From Flavobacteriaceae bacterium (GTDB lineage Bacteria; Bacteroidota; Bacteroidia; Flavobacteriales; Flavobacteriaceae), in contig JAQWFW010000034.1 in NCBI GenBank assembly GCA_029238515.1, positions 62,001-126,000 of the forward strand: 64,000 bases of DNA, written 5' to 3'. The position numbers and the translations under genes were made by a program. Positions 25,115 to 35,175 of this stretch are shown here, piece after piece (position 1 is the first letter of the stretch; each line of letters opens with the position of its first letter). The notes under the pieces are model-generated. The model did not search any database and was not told where the DNA came from. It saw nothing but the letters and a program-made list of their open reading frames with translations.

Positions 25115-26431
25115 ATGAAAAAACTTGAAAGGGGAAGTAAAAAACTCATTAATGCATGGGCATTTTACGACTGGGCCAACTCCGTATATCCACTAGTCAT
25201 CAGCACTGCTGTCTTTCCAATTTATTACAGCAGTATGGCAAATTCTTTTGCCAATGTTGAGGGTGATATATCGTTTTTAGGGGCACTTTGGGATCCTACT
25301 GTACTGTATGATTATACCTTGGCAATTTCATTTCTAATGGTAGCATTTTTTTCTCCTATCCTCTCAGGAATTGCAGATTATACAGGCAACAAACTAAAAT
25401 TTTTAAAAGGGTTTTGTTTGTTGGGTTCTTTGTCTGTAATGTCACTCTATTTTTTTAATAGTGAATCTACGCTTTGGTTAGCTCTTTTATGTACTGTTTT
25501 TGCAAGTATAGGTTTTTGGGGAAGTATTGTTTTTTATAACGCCTATTTGCCAGAAGTAGCTTTTCCTGAACAACAAGACAAAGTAAGTGCAAAAGGATTC
25601 ATCTATGGTTATGCGGGTTCGGTATTGTTGCTGATTTTTAGTTTGATTTTGGTCCAAAAACCAGATTGGTTTGGTATTACAGATCCAACTTTAGCACCTC
25701 GTATCACATTTGTTTTGGTAGGACTTTGGTGGTTTGGGTTTGCCCAAATTGCATACCGCCGTTTGCCCAATAATGTTTTTAATCACAAACCTGAAAAAGA
25801 CTATATCTGGAAAGGATTTTTGGAACTTAGAATGGTTCTGAAATCATTGTCTCAGCACACACGATTAAAATACTTTTTAATTGCCTTTTTCTTTTTGAGT
25901 GTTGGGGTTCAAACCATCATACTTATGGCAGGGATTTTTGGAAGTGAAGAACTAGGTTTGCCTACTTTAAATCTAATTTTAACCATATTGATTGTTCAGA
26001 TTGTGGCTATACCAGGGGCTTATTTATTTTCTAGATTATCTGAAAAAATCGGGAATCTTACGACATTAAAAATAACGCTTTTAATTTGGGGTGGAGTTTG
26101 TTTTATTGCCTTTATTTTGGATAAAAATCAACCAAATGTAGATTACTATTTTTATGTCATGGGGGTTGTTTTGGGCTTTGTTTTAGGCGCTACACAGTCC
26201 TTGACACGTTCTACCTATTCCAAACTTTTACCAGAAACGCACGATCATGCTACATATTTTAGTTTTTATGATGTCACCGAAAAAATAGCCATTGTTTTGG
26301 GAATGATCATCTTTGGACTTTTAATTTCGATTACAGGATCAATGCAATATTCTGTTTTGGCACTTGCTTTTTTCTTCATGGTCGCATTTGTTGTGCTTTA
26401 CAAAATAAAAAGAACTACACACGTCTATTAA
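25115..26431 (+). CDS. MFS transporter, UMF1/Atg22-like
   Basis: A 438-residue polytopic protein with about 12 hydrophobic helices. The N-terminal NAWAFYDWANSVYPLVI is the signature of the UMF1/Atg22-like branch of the major facilitator superfamily, and GATQSLTRSTYSKLLPETHD is also characteristic. The substrate is unknown; relatives in yeast export amino acids from vacuoles. The start codon directly follows a terminator-like hairpin, so expression must come by read-through or from a promoter inside the upstream gene. Confidence 0.87.
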   Translation: MKKLERGSKKLINAWAFYDWANSVYPLVISTAVFPIYYSSMANSFANVEGDISFLGALWDPTVLYDYTLAISFLMVAFFSPILSGIADYTGNKLKFLKGFCLLGSLSVMSLYFFNSESTLWLALLCTVFASIGFWGSIVFYNAYLPEVAFPEQQDKVSAKGFIYGYAGSVLLLIFSLILVQKPDWFGITDPTLAPRITFVLVGLWWFGFAQIAYRRLPNNVFNHKPEKDYIWKGFLELRMVLKSLSQHTRLKYFLIAFFFLSVGVQTIILMAGIFGSEELGLPTLNLILTILIVQIVAIPGAYLFSRLSEKIGNLTTLKITLLIWGGVCFIAFILDKNQPNVDYYFYVMGVVLGFVLGATQSLTRSTYSKLLPETHDHATYFSFYDVTEKIAIVLGMIIFGLLISITGSMQYSVLALAFFFMVAFVVLYKIKRTTHVY

Positions 26432-26549
26432 TTACTTTACTTCAAATCTTAGCTTGGCACAAGAATTGTCTTTATGGCTGTGTTCAGTGGTGAGTTTTTC
26501 ACATTTAAGAAGATAACCTAGATTGAACACAAAAGATAAACCCTAATAT

Positions 26550-26571
26550 ATTCTGTTTTGCATGACAGAAT
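26550..26571. repeat. Inverted repeat just upstream of lon
   Basis: ATTCTGT (26550-26556) and ACAGAAT (26565-26571), 8-nt spacer, ending 14 nt before the lon ATG. It could be an operator for stress control or a leader hairpin. It does not resemble CIRCE. Confidence 0.4.
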
Positions 26572-26585
26572 GACTTATAAATCAT

Positions 26586-29036
26586 ATGAATAACCCAAAA
26601 TATAAATTACTTGACAGTTTGTCACTTCAAGATTTTGATGAAAATTCAGAATTGATTCCATTGATGACTACCGAAGACGAAGAAGTGATCAAGAATGAAA
26701 TACTCCCAGATTCTATACCTGTCCTTTCATTAAGAAACACAGTGCTTTTTCCTGGAGTAGTAATCCCCATCACTGCTGGTCGCGACAAATCCATTAAATT
26801 GATTAATGATGCCAACAAAGGTTCCAAAGTCATTGGTGTTGTAGCACAAAAAGATGAAAGCGTAGAAGATCCAAAATTCGATGATATTCACAGTATAGGA
26901 ACAGTAGCACGTATTTTGAAAGTTTTGAAAATGCCAGACGGTAACACCACGGTAATTATTCAAGGCAAAAGACGTTTTGAAATTACAGAATTGGTTTCAG
27001 AAGAGCCGTACATGACAGCCAAAATAAAGAGTGTTGATGAACTAATTCCTCAAAAAAATGATGGAGAGTTTAATGCTGCTATAGAGTCAATCAAAGATTT
27101 ATCTTTAGAGATCATCAAGCAAAGCCCCAACATTCCAAGTGAAGCATCGTTTGCTATAAAAAATATTGAAAGCAATTCGTTTTTGATCAACTTTGTATCC
27201 TCCAATATGAATATTTCTGTAGTAGAAAAGCAGGAACTATTGGAGATTAATAATCTGCATCAACGTGCCCTAAAAACACTCAAGCACATGAATGTTGAAT
27301 ATCAACGTTTGGAGCTTAAGAATGATATTCAGTCCAAAGTTCAGCACGATATGAATCAGCAGCAGCGTGAGTATTTTCTTCAACAGCAAATCAAAACCAT
27401 CCAAGAAGAATTGGGCGGTGTTAGCTACGAAGAAGAAATTGAGGACATGAAAAAGCGCGCCAAAACGAAACAATGGGACAAAAAAATAAAAGCGCATTTT
27501 GAAAAAGAAATTGGAAAACTTCAACGCATGAATCCACAAGTTGCCGAGTATTCTATTCAGCGCAATTATTTGGACTTATTTCTTGATTTGCCTTGGGATC
27601 ATTTCAGTCAAGATAATTTTGATTTAAAACGTGCTCAACGCATTTTGGATCGTGATCATTTTGGACTCGATGAAGTTAAGCGTCGAATTATAGAATATTT
27701 GGCTGTTTTGAAACTTCGAAACGATATGAAATCTCCGATTTTATGTTTGTACGGCCCTCCAGGAGTTGGTAAAACTTCTTTGGGCAAATCCATTGCAGAA
27801 GCTTTAGGTAGAGAATATGTACGCATATCTCTTGGTGGCTTGCGCGATGAAGCAGAAATTCGAGGGCACCGCAAAACATACATCGGCGCTATGCCAGGGC
27901 GAATTTTACAAAGCTTAAAAAAAGCAGGAACATCAAATCCAGTATTTGTTTTGGATGAAATAGATAAATTGTCTAATTCTCACCAAGGTGACCCCTCATC
28001 TGCGATGCTCGAAGTGTTAGATCCTGAACAAAACGCTGAGTTTTATGACAACTTTTTGGAAATGGGCTACGACCTTTCAAAAGTCATGTTTGTGGCAACC
28101 TCAAACAGTTTAAATACAATCCAACCTGCACTTTTGGATCGTATGGAAATTATCAATGTTACAGGATATACCATTGAAGAAAAGGTACAAATTGGTAAAA
28201 AATATCTTTTGCCCAAACAACTTAAAGAACATGGTCTTTCTACAAAAGACCTAAAAATCGCACAACCTCAATTAGAAAAAATAATTGAAGGATACACAAG
28301 AGAATCAGGTGTTCGAGGTCTCGAAAAACAAATCGCAAAAGTGGTACGCTATGCAGCCAAAAATATTGCGATGGAGGAGGACTACAACAAAAAAGTGTCC
28401 AATGAAAATCTTATCGAAATTCTTGGTACACCAAAACTTGAGCGTGACCGCTACGAAAACAACAATGTGGCTGGTGTGGTTACAGGTTTGGCTTGGACAC
28501 GAGTAGGCGGTGATATTTTGTTTATAGAATCTATACTTTCTAAAGGTAAAGGTACTCTTAATGTTACTGGAAATCTTGGAAAAGTGATGAAAGAATCGGC
28601 TACGATAGCCATGGAATACATCAAAGCCAATGCCGATGATTTTGGCATTAAAAGTCATGTCTTTAGCGACTATAATGTGCACATACACGTTCCAGAAGGC
28701 GCAACGCCTAAGGATGGTCCTAGTGCTGGGATTACGATGCTGACGTCTTTGGTATCTTTGTTTACACAGCGAAAAGTAAAAAAGAATATCGCCATGACGG
28801 GTGAAATCACGTTACGTGGAAAAGTACTTCCAGTAGGGGGGATTAAAGAAAAAATATTAGCTGCAAAACGAGCAAAAATCAAAGAAATCGTACTCTCAAA
28901 AGCCAACAAACGTGATATAGATGAAATAAAGGCAGAGTACCTCAAAGGGTTAACTTTTCATTATGTTTCCGAGATGCGTGAAGTTATTGAAGTCGCCATT
29001 ACCAAAACAAAAGTAGCACATGCCAAAACGCTCTAG
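26586..29036 (+). CDS. lon: ATP-dependent Lon protease
   Basis: An 816-residue LonA. The N-terminal substrate domain runs to about 310, including [17 protein letters not shown]. The AAA+ domain has Walker [10 protein letters not shown] (near 390), Walker [10 protein letters not shown], and sensor residues. The C-terminal serine protease domain has catalytic Ser in DGPSAGITM and the Lys of [16 protein letters not shown]. It degrades damaged and regulatory proteins in the cytosol. It stands alone with a palindrome just upstream and porQ downstream. Confidence 0.96.
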   Translation: MNNPKYKLLDSLSLQDFDENSELIPLMTTEDEEVIKNEILPDSIPVLSLRNTVLFPGVVIPITAGRDKSIKLINDANKGSKVIGVVAQKDESVEDPKFDDIHSIGTVARILKVLKMPDGNTTVIIQGKRRFEITELVSEEPYMTAKIKSVDELIPQKNDGEFNAAIESIKDLSLEIIKQSPNIPSEASFAIKNIESNSFLINFVSSNMNISVVEKQELLEINNLHQRALKTLKHMNVEYQRLELKNDIQSKVQHDMNQQQREYFLQQQIKTIQEELGGVSYEEEIEDMKKRAKTKQWDKKIKAHFEKEIGKLQRMNPQVAEYSIQRNYLDLFLDLPWDHFSQDNFDLKRAQRILDRDHFGLDEVKRRIIEYLAVLKLRNDMKSPILCLYGPPGVGKTSLGKSIAEALGREYVRISLGGLRDEAEIRGHRKTYIGAMPGRILQSLKKAGTSNPVFVLDEIDKLSNSHQGDPSSAMLEVLDPEQNAEFYDNFLEMGYDLSKVMFVATSNSLNTIQPALLDRMEIINVTGYTIEEKVQIGKKYLLPKQLKEHGLSTKDLKIAQPQLEKIIEGYTRESGVRGLEKQIAKVVRYAAKNIAMEEDYNKKVSNENLIEILGTPKLERDRYENNNVAGVVTGLAWTRVGGDILFIESILSKGKGTLNVTGNLGKVMKESATIAMEYIKANADDFGIKSHVFSDYNVHIHVPEGATPKDGPSAGITMLTSLVSLFTQRKVKKNIAMTGEITLRGKVLPVGGIKEKILAAKRAKIKEIVLSKANKRDIDEIKAEYLKGLTFHYVSEMREVIEVAITKTKVAHAKTL

Positions 29037-29117
29037 ACCGCTCTAGGATTAGTCTGTTATTAATCTGCAATCCACTAAAATAAAGCGCTTAAAAACTCGT
29101 TTTAGCATAGAAATAGT

Positions 29118-29125
29118 TATTTTTG
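29118..29125 (+). promoter_or_regulatory. -7 box close to the porQ start
   Basis: TATTTTTG matches TAnnTTTG and ends 7 nt before the ATG at 29133, implying a very short or absent leader. Confidence 0.5.
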
Positions 29126-29132
29126 ACCGCCA

Positions 29133-30152
29133 ATGAGGATATTAATTACCCTTTTTTTTGTGATTAGTGCAGTAACATCAGTAGGTGCACAACTGGGGGG
29201 TAACGCGACCTATCAATTCCTCAACCTTATGTCGTCGCCAAGACAAGCAGCACTCGGGGGGAAAACCATCACTAATGTTGATTATGATGTTACGCAGGGC
29301 TTGTACAATCCTGCAGCCATCAATGTAGAAATGGACAATCAATTGGCACTAAATTATGCCAATCACCTTGGAGATATCCGCTATGGTACCGCTGCTTATG
29401 CCTATACTGTAGATCGAAGAACGCAAACTTTTCATGCGGGAGTAACATACATAAACTATGGCTCTTTTGATGGCTATGACGAAAATGGAAACAGTACAGG
29501 CACCTTTACTGGAAACGAAGCTGCACTTTCATTTGGTTATGCGTTTCAAATCGGTTTTTCAGATTTTTATGCCGGCGCCAATATTAAACTCATTTCGTCA
29601 AAATTGGAACAATACAGTTCATTTGGTGGTGCTTTAGATTTTGGATTAATTTACATCAATGAATATCTTGATTTTAATGCGGCTTTGGTAGTGCGAAATA
29701 TCGGTACTCAATTTACAACCTATGCAGATCTTCGGGAACCATTACCTTTTGAGATTGATTTGGGATTGAGCCAAACCCTACAATTTGTACCGATTCGTTG
29801 GCATTTGACATTTGAAAACCTTCAGCAATGGCCTATTGTGACCGCCAATCCTGCACGTGCTTCAACAGATTTAAACGGTAACCAAACACAAGAAAAAGTT
29901 AGTTTTTCGAGTAATTTATCGCGCCATACATTAATAGGGCTTGAGTTGTTTCCAGACAAGGGATTTAATATCCGATTGGGGTACAGTTTTAGACGTGCAG
30001 AAGAGCTAAGAATTATAGATCAGCGTAACTTTTCGGGTTTATCTTTTGGAATTGGAATGAAGTTTAATAAATTACGTTTTAGTTACACTCATGCACGTTA
30101 CTCATTAGCAGCAAACACCAGTTTTTTGGGCATGCAAATAGATTTACAATAG
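29133..30152 (+). CDS. porQ: Type IX secretion system protein PorQ
   Basis: A 339-residue outer-membrane barrel. After the signal peptide (cleavage near VGAQ) comes GGNATYQFLNLMSSPRQAAL, the hallmark opening of PorQ, followed by barrel strands. PorQ belongs to the T9SS attachment/shuttle complex (PorU-PorV-PorQ-PorZ) that anchors or releases CTD-bearing cargo at the cell surface. Directly followed by cmk with a 1-base overlap, a gene order common in Bacteroidota. T9SS cargo (41758) and the regulator PorX (59438) are also in the window. Confidence 0.9.
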   Translation: MRILITLFFVISAVTSVGAQLGGNATYQFLNLMSSPRQAALGGKTITNVDYDVTQGLYNPAAINVEMDNQLALNYANHLGDIRYGTAAYAYTVDRRTQTFHAGVTYINYGSFDGYDENGNSTGTFTGNEAALSFGYAFQIGFSDFYAGANIKLISSKLEQYSSFGGALDFGLIYINEYLDFNAALVVRNIGTQFTTYADLREPLPFEIDLGLSQTLQFVPIRWHLTFENLQQWPIVTANPARASTDLNGNQTQEKVSFSSNLSRHTLIGLELFPDKGFNIRLGYSFRRAEELRIIDQRNFSGLSFGIGMKFNKLRFSYTHARYSLAANTSFLGMQIDLQ

Positions 30153-30838
30153 TGAAAAAAATTATTATTGCCATCGATGGCCATTCGTCAACAGGGAAAA
30201 GTACTCTTGCCAAACAACTTGCCGAAGCGCTGGATTACATTTATGTTGACTCTGGGGCTATGTATCGTGCAGTTACCTTGTATGCTCTTGAGCAAGGATT
30301 TATTAGCGACAAAAAATTTGATACCGATGCTTTGATTTCAAACATTGAAAACGTCAATATTGAATTCAAAAAGGAAGGAAACAATCCAACCGTTCTTTTC
30401 TTGAATAACAAAGAAGTGTCCTCAAAAATTAGAGGGATGGAAGTTTCAAATTTAGTCAGTAAAGTGGCGGCACTTCCTCTGGTTCGACAATGCCTTGTAA
30501 AAGAGCAGCGTAAGATGGGGCAACACAAAGGCATTGTAATGGACGGTAGAGATATTGGTACTGTTGTTTTTCCAGATGCAGCGCTTAAAATCTTTATGAC
30601 GGCTTCTGCTCAAACACGTACTCAACGCCGATTTGATGAGCTTACCGCAAAAGGGGAGCAGGTTGATTTCGATGAAGTCTATGAAAACATCACTTCACGC
30701 GACCATAAAGACTCCACCAGAGCTGATTCCCCACTCACACAAGCCAAAGATGCACGTGTACTAGACAACTCGCAACTCACTCAAAATGAGCAGTTTGATC
30801 TTGTTATGGAGTGGGTAAATACTATATTAGAACAATAA
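30152..30838 (+). CDS. cmk: Cytidylate kinase
   Basis: A 228-residue kinase phosphorylating CMP and dCMP. P-loop IDGHSSTGKSTLAKQLA at the N-terminus, VDSGAMYRAVTLYAL, MDGRDIGTVVFPDA and the RDHKDSTRADSPL lid region are typical. It starts with GTG whose G is the last base of the porQ stop codon, so translation is coupled to porQ. Confidence 0.95.
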   Translation: MKKIIIAIDGHSSTGKSTLAKQLAEALDYIYVDSGAMYRAVTLYALEQGFISDKKFDTDALISNIENVNIEFKKEGNNPTVLFLNNKEVSSKIRGMEVSNLVSKVAALPLVRQCLVKEQRKMGQHKGIVMDGRDIGTVVFPDAALKIFMTASAQTRTQRRFDELTAKGEQVDFDEVYENITSRDHKDSTRADSPLTQAKDARVLDNSQLTQNEQFDLVMEWVNTILEQ

Positions 30839-30864
30839 AAACCTTAGTTTTTATTAATATTATT

Positions 30865-31242
30865 CTAAAGCTTCGGAATCACCAATTCTTGGTTAGGATG
30901 AATCAAATCTGGATTTTTAAGAATATCCGAATTGGCTTGAAAAATCTGTTTATACTTCATAGGATCGCCATAGTAGTGTTTGGCAATTTTCCCTAAAGTT
31001 TCGCCACTTTTTACCGTATGACGATGGCACACACTTTCATCGGAAACTTTAATATCTGCTTTAATGTCGGACGGATTTTGTCCTCCAACAGCTTTAATTT
31101 CATCCCAAATAATATTTTTTTCGTACTGTGTTTTGGCCGTTCCTTTAATTTTTAGAACACCATTTTCTTCGGAAACATCGCCATTTTGGATGTTCAATTT
31201 GGTGCCTAAGTCCAACACCGATTGGTATTTTTGTTTGATCAT
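30865..31242 (-). CDS. BON/LysM domain protein
   Basis: A 125-residue protein with a small N-terminal BON-like part (about 5-60, VLKIKGTAKTQYEKN) and a C-terminal LysM domain from about 73 (HTVKSGETLGKIAKHYYGD, ending NQELVIPKL). The arrangement matches the YgaU/Kbp group of LysM proteins (potassium-binding in E. coli). No signal peptide is seen, so it may be cytoplasmic. It converges on cmk and is divergent from rpsA. Confidence 0.85.
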   Translation of the reverse strand: MIKQKYQSVLDLGTKLNIQNGDVSEENGVLKIKGTAKTQYEKNIIWDEIKAVGGQNPSDIKADIKVSDESVCHRHTVKSGETLGKIAKHYYGDPMKYKQIFQANSDILKNPDLIHPNQELVIPKL

Positions 31243-31363
31243 AAGAGTAGATTTATAGGGTTAATAATTATTAAAACTAAGATATTTTTTTCTTTTTAAA
31301 CAATTTTAATATTCTTTTTCGACACATTAAAAGCTAACATTCTCAAAATCAAAAAGATAAATA

Positions 31364-31395
31364 TTTGTCCAAATTATAGATTAGTCGTATTATTG
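31364..31395 (+). promoter_or_regulatory. Candidate rpsA promoter
   Basis: TTTG (31364-31367), 20-nt spacer and TATTATTG (31388-31395; one mismatch). It gives a leader of roughly 110 nt before the ATG at 31510. Confidence 0.5.
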
Positions 31396-31414
31396 CACTC
31401 TTCTTAGCAAAAAA

Positions 31415-31491
31415 GGTTGGAGAGAAGAACAAAAAATCATTAACACTTCTGTGTGTATTTGCATTAAATTCAACCAAAACCACTCACAGAA
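31415..31491 (+). promoter_or_regulatory. Possible structured rpsA leader
   Basis: Two crossing helices can be drawn: GGTTG (31415-31419) with CAACC (31471-31475), and TTCTGTG (31447-31453) with CACAGAA (31485-31491), together an H-type pseudoknot or two alternative folds. S1 autoregulation through its leader is known in enterobacteria; here it is only a possibility, as helices this short occur by chance. Confidence 0.3.
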
Positions 31492-31509
31492 TACAAACTA
31501 TAATCGGCT

Positions 31510-33339
31510 ATGGCTGAAGAACAAACTACAAACACGGAGGAAACTACACAAGATACTCCAGTTGTTGAAACCACAACAAACGAAGCTCAATCTAATCCAG
31601 AGCAATTTTTAAAAGATTTTAACTGGCACAACTACGAAGAAGGAATTGATCCTGTTGCAGACGAAAAACTCGATGAATTCGAAAAACTCGTATCTGAAAA
31701 CTTTGTAGAGACTTTAGATGATCAGGTTGTAGAAGGAACTGTTATTCACATGACAGAACGCGACGCAATTATAGACATCAATGCAAAGTCCGAAGGCGTT
31801 ATTTCACTCAATGAGTTCAGATATAATCCAAATCTTGCTGTTGGTGACAAAGTGGAAGTTTTGATAGACGTTCGTGAAGATGCTACAGGACAACTTGTAT
31901 TGTCGCACAGAAAAGCACGAGTCATCAAAGCATGGGATCGTGTAATTGCTGCAAACGAAACTGGCGAAATTGTCAATGGATTTGTAAAGTGTCGTACAAA
32001 AGGTGGTATGATTGTCGATGTATTCGGTATCGAAGCATTCCTTCCTGGATCTCAAATTGATGTTAAACCAATTAGAGACTACGATCAGTATGTGAACAAA
32101 ACAATGGAATTCAAAGTGGTAAAAATCAACCACGAATTCAAAAATGTTGTGGTATCACATAAGGCACTTATTGAAGCTGATATTGAAATCCAAAAGAAAG
32201 AAATCATCAGTCAACTCGAAAAAGGTCAAGTTCTCGAAGGTATTGTCAAAAACATTACTTCTTACGGCGTATTTATGGATCTTGGAGGCGTAGATGGTCT
32301 TGTTCATATTACAGACCTATCATGGTCTAGAATCAATCACCCAAGCGAAATTGTTGAACTTGATGAGAAACTCAACGTAGTTATCCTTGATTTTGATGAA
32401 AACAAATCAAGAATACAATTGGGGCTTAAGCAATTGAGCAAACATCCATGGGATGCACTTGGTGAAGACGTTAAAGTCGGCGATGAAGTAGAAGGTAAAG
32501 TTGTAGTTATTGCAGATTATGGAGCATTTATAGAAGTCGCAGAAGGCGTAGAAGGTTTGATCCACGTATCAGAAATGTCATGGTCTACACACTTGCGCTC
32601 TGCACAAGATTTTGTGAGTGTTGGTGATGTTGTGAAAGCACAAATTTTGACTCTCGACAGAGAAGATCGTAAAATGTCTTTAGGTATCAAGCAACTCACG
32701 CAAGATCCTTGGACAGACATTACATCAAAATTCCCAGTAGGATTCAAACACACGGGAATTGTAAGAAACTTTACAAACTTTGGTGTATTTGTTGAAATGG
32801 AAGAAGGAATTGATGGTCTTATTTATATTTCAGATTTATCTTGGACTAAGAAAATCAAGCACCCAAGCGAATTTTGCGCTGTAGGTGATGAACTTGAAGT
32901 TGTTGTTCTCGAACTGGATGTAGAAGGAAGAAAATTAAGTCTAGGACACAAGCAGACTAAGGAAAACCCTTGGGATAAATATGAATCTGAATTTGGCTTA
33001 AACACAAAGCACACAGCTTCAATATTAGAAATTGTGGATAAAGGTGCAACGGTACAATTCAACGACGATATAGTCGCATTTATACCTTCCCGTCATCTCG
33101 AAAAAGAAGACGGTTCTAAGCTCAAAAAAGGCGAAGAAGCAGAATTTGTAATCATTGAGTTCAGTAAAGAATTCAAAAGAGTTGTTGCATCGCACACAGC
33201 GATTTTCAAAGCAGAAGAAGTGAAAAACGTTAAAGCTGCAGCCAAAAAAGCAGCCAAAGCTGCTTCTGAAGCCAAAACTACTCTTGGTGATGCGAATGAA
33301 GCACTTCAAGCGTTGAAAGACAAAATGGATGGCAAATAA
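31510..33339 (+). CDS. rpsA: 30S ribosomal protein S1
   Basis: A 609-residue protein with six S1/OB repeats: beginning near residues 69, 155, 235, 320, 405 and 495. Repeats 3-5 are the most canonical (GVFMDLGGVDGLVHITDLSW and similar). The acidic Thr/Glu-rich N-terminus and Lys/Ala-rich tail (AAAKKAAKAASEAK) are usual for Bacteroidota S1. It has a long leader and a strong terminator. In this phylum ribosomes rely little on Shine-Dalgarno pairing, so S1 may be important for mRNA capture. Confidence 0.97.
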   Translation: MAEEQTTNTEETTQDTPVVETTTNEAQSNPEQFLKDFNWHNYEEGIDPVADEKLDEFEKLVSENFVETLDDQVVEGTVIHMTERDAIIDINAKSEGVISLNEFRYNPNLAVGDKVEVLIDVREDATGQLVLSHRKARVIKAWDRVIAANETGEIVNGFVKCRTKGGMIVDVFGIEAFLPGSQIDVKPIRDYDQYVNKTMEFKVVKINHEFKNVVVSHKALIEADIEIQKKEIISQLEKGQVLEGIVKNITSYGVFMDLGGVDGLVHITDLSWSRINHPSEIVELDEKLNVVILDFDENKSRIQLGLKQLSKHPWDALGEDVKVGDEVEGKVVVIADYGAFIEVAEGVEGLIHVSEMSWSTHLRSAQDFVSVGDVVKAQILTLDREDRKMSLGIKQLTQDPWTDITSKFPVGFKHTGIVRNFTNFGVFVEMEEGIDGLIYISDLSWTKKIKHPSEFCAVGDELEVVVLELDVEGRKLSLGHKQTKENPWDKYESEFGLNTKHTASILEIVDKGATVQFNDDIVAFIPSRHLEKEDGSKLKKGEEAEFVIIEFSKEFKRVVASHTAIFKAEEVKNVKAAAKKAAKAASEAKTTLGDANEALQALKDKMDGK

Positions 33340-33357
33340 GCCAATCTGAATATCTAC

Positions 33358-33388
33358 AAAAAAGCCCTTCTATCTGAAGGGTTTTTTT
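33358..33388 (+). terminator. Terminator after rpsA
   Basis: CCCTTC (33365-33370)/GAAGGG (33376-33381) extended by A-tract/T-tract pairing, TATCT loop and seven T. Confidence 0.92.
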
Positions 33389-33412
33389 CATTTATAAAAG
33401 AATTAACTTTTT

Positions 33413-33447
33413 TTTGTAACTAAAAAAAAATGTTATAGTTAATTTTA
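33413..33447 (+). promoter_or_regulatory. Candidate promoter of the GapN-like gene
   Basis: TTTG (33413-33416), 23-nt spacer and TAATTTTA (33440-33447; one mismatch); ATG 33 nt further on. Confidence 0.45.
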
Positions 33448-33479
33448 TATATCAATAAACAAAAAATAAAAATATAATT

Positions 33480-35066
33480 ATGGGTTATCAGGATATCCCC
33501 GAACAATTTAAAATCAATTCATTAATTCATCAAAAAACTTATCTCGTTGGCGGAGAATTGAAATCATGGAAGGGAGCTACATCCGATGTGTACTCGACTA
33601 TATCCTCTACAGAAAGTTACGCACCAACACTTTTGGGTTCTATTCCCTTATTAGAAAAAGAACAAGCTCTAGAAGCGCTTGATGCTGCATCTGAGGCCTA
33701 CAACAAAGGACAAGGGTTGTGGCCAACAATGAAAGTCGCCGACCGAATAGCATGTATGGAAAAATTTGCTAAGCAAATGAAAACCAAACGTGCTGAAGTT
33801 GTCAAATACTTGATGTGGGAAATTGGTAAAAACCTTCAAGATTCAGAAAAAGAATTCGATAGAACAGTCGATTACATCCTAGACACTATAGACGATTATA
33901 AGCAGCTCGATCGTAATGCGGCTAAATTTCATAAACATTCAGGTGTTTATGCTCATATAAGAAGGGGGCCTTTAGGTGTTGTGTTATGTTTAGGGCCATA
34001 CAATTATCCATTAAACGAAACTTTTGCGCTTCTGATCCCCGCATTGATTATGGGAAATACTACCATTTTCAAACCTGCAAAATTAGGTGTGCTTTTGTTG
34101 ACACCCTTGATGGAGGCCTTTCAAAACAGCTTCCCAAAGGGAGTGGTTAACATTCTTTTTGGTCGCGGTAGAACATTAGCTTCACCACTCATGGAAACGG
34201 GAAAAATTGATGTTTTAGCACTTATTGGACACAGTAATTCTGCCAATGCACTTCAAAATGCACACCCAAAGAAAAACAGATTAAGAATTGTCCTTGGTCT
34301 CGAAGCCAAAAACCCAGCAATTGTCCTTCCAGATGCCGATTTAGATTTGGCTGTCAAAGAATGTATTGCAGGTACTTTATCGTTCAATGGACAACGTTGT
34401 ACTGCTTTGAAAATTTTATACATCCACGAAACTATTTTTGATGCATTTAAAGATAAATTCTGTGCTGAAGTAGATGCGCTCAAGTTTGGAAATCCGTGGG
34501 AAGATGGAGCTATGCTCACACCACTTCCAGAACCCAACAAACCCGACTATATTGAAGGATTGATACAAGATGCAAAAGCAAAAGGGGCAACAATCTTAAA
34601 TGAAAAGGGAGGAATACGTACCGAAAATTACATATACCCATCGGTGCTCTATCCCGTAGACAAAACAATGGATGTGTATCATGAAGAGCAATTTGGGCCA
34701 GTGATTCCAATCATGACCTTCAAAGACATTCAACAACCTTTGGATGATATGGCAGAATCTAATTATGGTCAGCAGGTCAGTGTATTTGGAAAAGACACAA
34801 AAACTCTTGCACCACTCATAGATACGCTAGTGAATTTGGTTTGTCGTGTAAATTTAAACAGTTCTTGTCAGCGTGGGCCAGATGTTTTTCCTTTTACGGG
34901 AAGAAAAGACTCTGCATTTAGTACATTAAGTGTTCGTGATGCCTTGCGTTCATTTTCCATTCGTACGTTTGTAGCGGCTAAAGATAATCCGTACAATAGT
35001 GAAATTTTAAAAGAAATGCTTGACGAAAAACAGTCGAATTTTATAAGTACAGATTATCTGTTATAA
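33480..35066 (+). CDS. gapN: NADP-dependent glyceraldehyde-3-phosphate dehydrogenase (ALDH family)
   Basis: A 528-residue aldehyde dehydrogenase of the GapN type. [17 protein letters not shown] and [13 protein letters not shown] form the cofactor region, [17 protein letters not shown] carries the general-base Glu, and [10 protein letters not shown] holds the catalytic Cys. [21 protein letters not shown] is characteristic of the non-phosphorylating GAPDH/GapN clade, which yields 3-phosphoglycerate and NADPH. Monocistronic; the C-terminus extends about 40 residues past the usual end. Confidence 0.82.
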   Translation: MGYQDIPEQFKINSLIHQKTYLVGGELKSWKGATSDVYSTISSTESYAPTLLGSIPLLEKEQALEALDAASEAYNKGQGLWPTMKVADRIACMEKFAKQMKTKRAEVVKYLMWEIGKNLQDSEKEFDRTVDYILDTIDDYKQLDRNAAKFHKHSGVYAHIRRGPLGVVLCLGPYNYPLNETFALLIPALIMGNTTIFKPAKLGVLLLTPLMEAFQNSFPKGVVNILFGRGRTLASPLMETGKIDVLALIGHSNSANALQNAHPKKNRLRIVLGLEAKNPAIVLPDADLDLAVKECIAGTLSFNGQRCTALKILYIHETIFDAFKDKFCAEVDALKFGNPWEDGAMLTPLPEPNKPDYIEGLIQDAKAKGATILNEKGGIRTENYIYPSVLYPVDKTMDVYHEEQFGPVIPIMTFKDIQQPLDDMAESNYGQQVSVFGKDTKTLAPLIDTLVNLVCRVNLNSSCQRGPDVFPFTGRKDSAFSTLSVRDALRSFSIRTFVAAKDNPYNSEILKEMLDEKQSNFISTDYLL

Positions 35067-35144
35067 CACGTTTGTATTTTTAGAGTAAAGTTAAAATTTG
35101 AGTAGCGAACCCTGTGGGAGAATAGGTATGTCAAATTTTTCTAT

Positions 35145-35152
35145 TACCTTTG
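35145..35152 (+). promoter_or_regulatory. -7 box for the pyrR operon
   Basis: TACCTTTG matches TAnnTTTG and ends 23 nt before the pyrR ATG at 35176, supporting that start over upstream in-frame TTG/ATG codons at 35098 and 35128. Confidence 0.6.
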
Positions 35153-35175
35153 CGCTCGAATATGTTGAAAATACT

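Noticed and set aside
29029-29047. Direct repeat of CGCTCTAG at the end of lon
   Set aside because: A single short duplication spanning the stop codon, with no mobile-element context or symmetry.
30834-30855. AATAAAAAC/GTTTTTATT stem after cmk as terminator
   Set aside because: Nine A/T-rich pairs with one G/C pair and no strong T tract; too weak to call in this base composition.
35110-35118. CCC-TGT-GGG hairpin upstream of pyrR as a PyrR-binding loop
   Set aside because: Only 3 bp, and it lies upstream of the -7 box, so it would not be in the transcript; no match to known PyrR loops.
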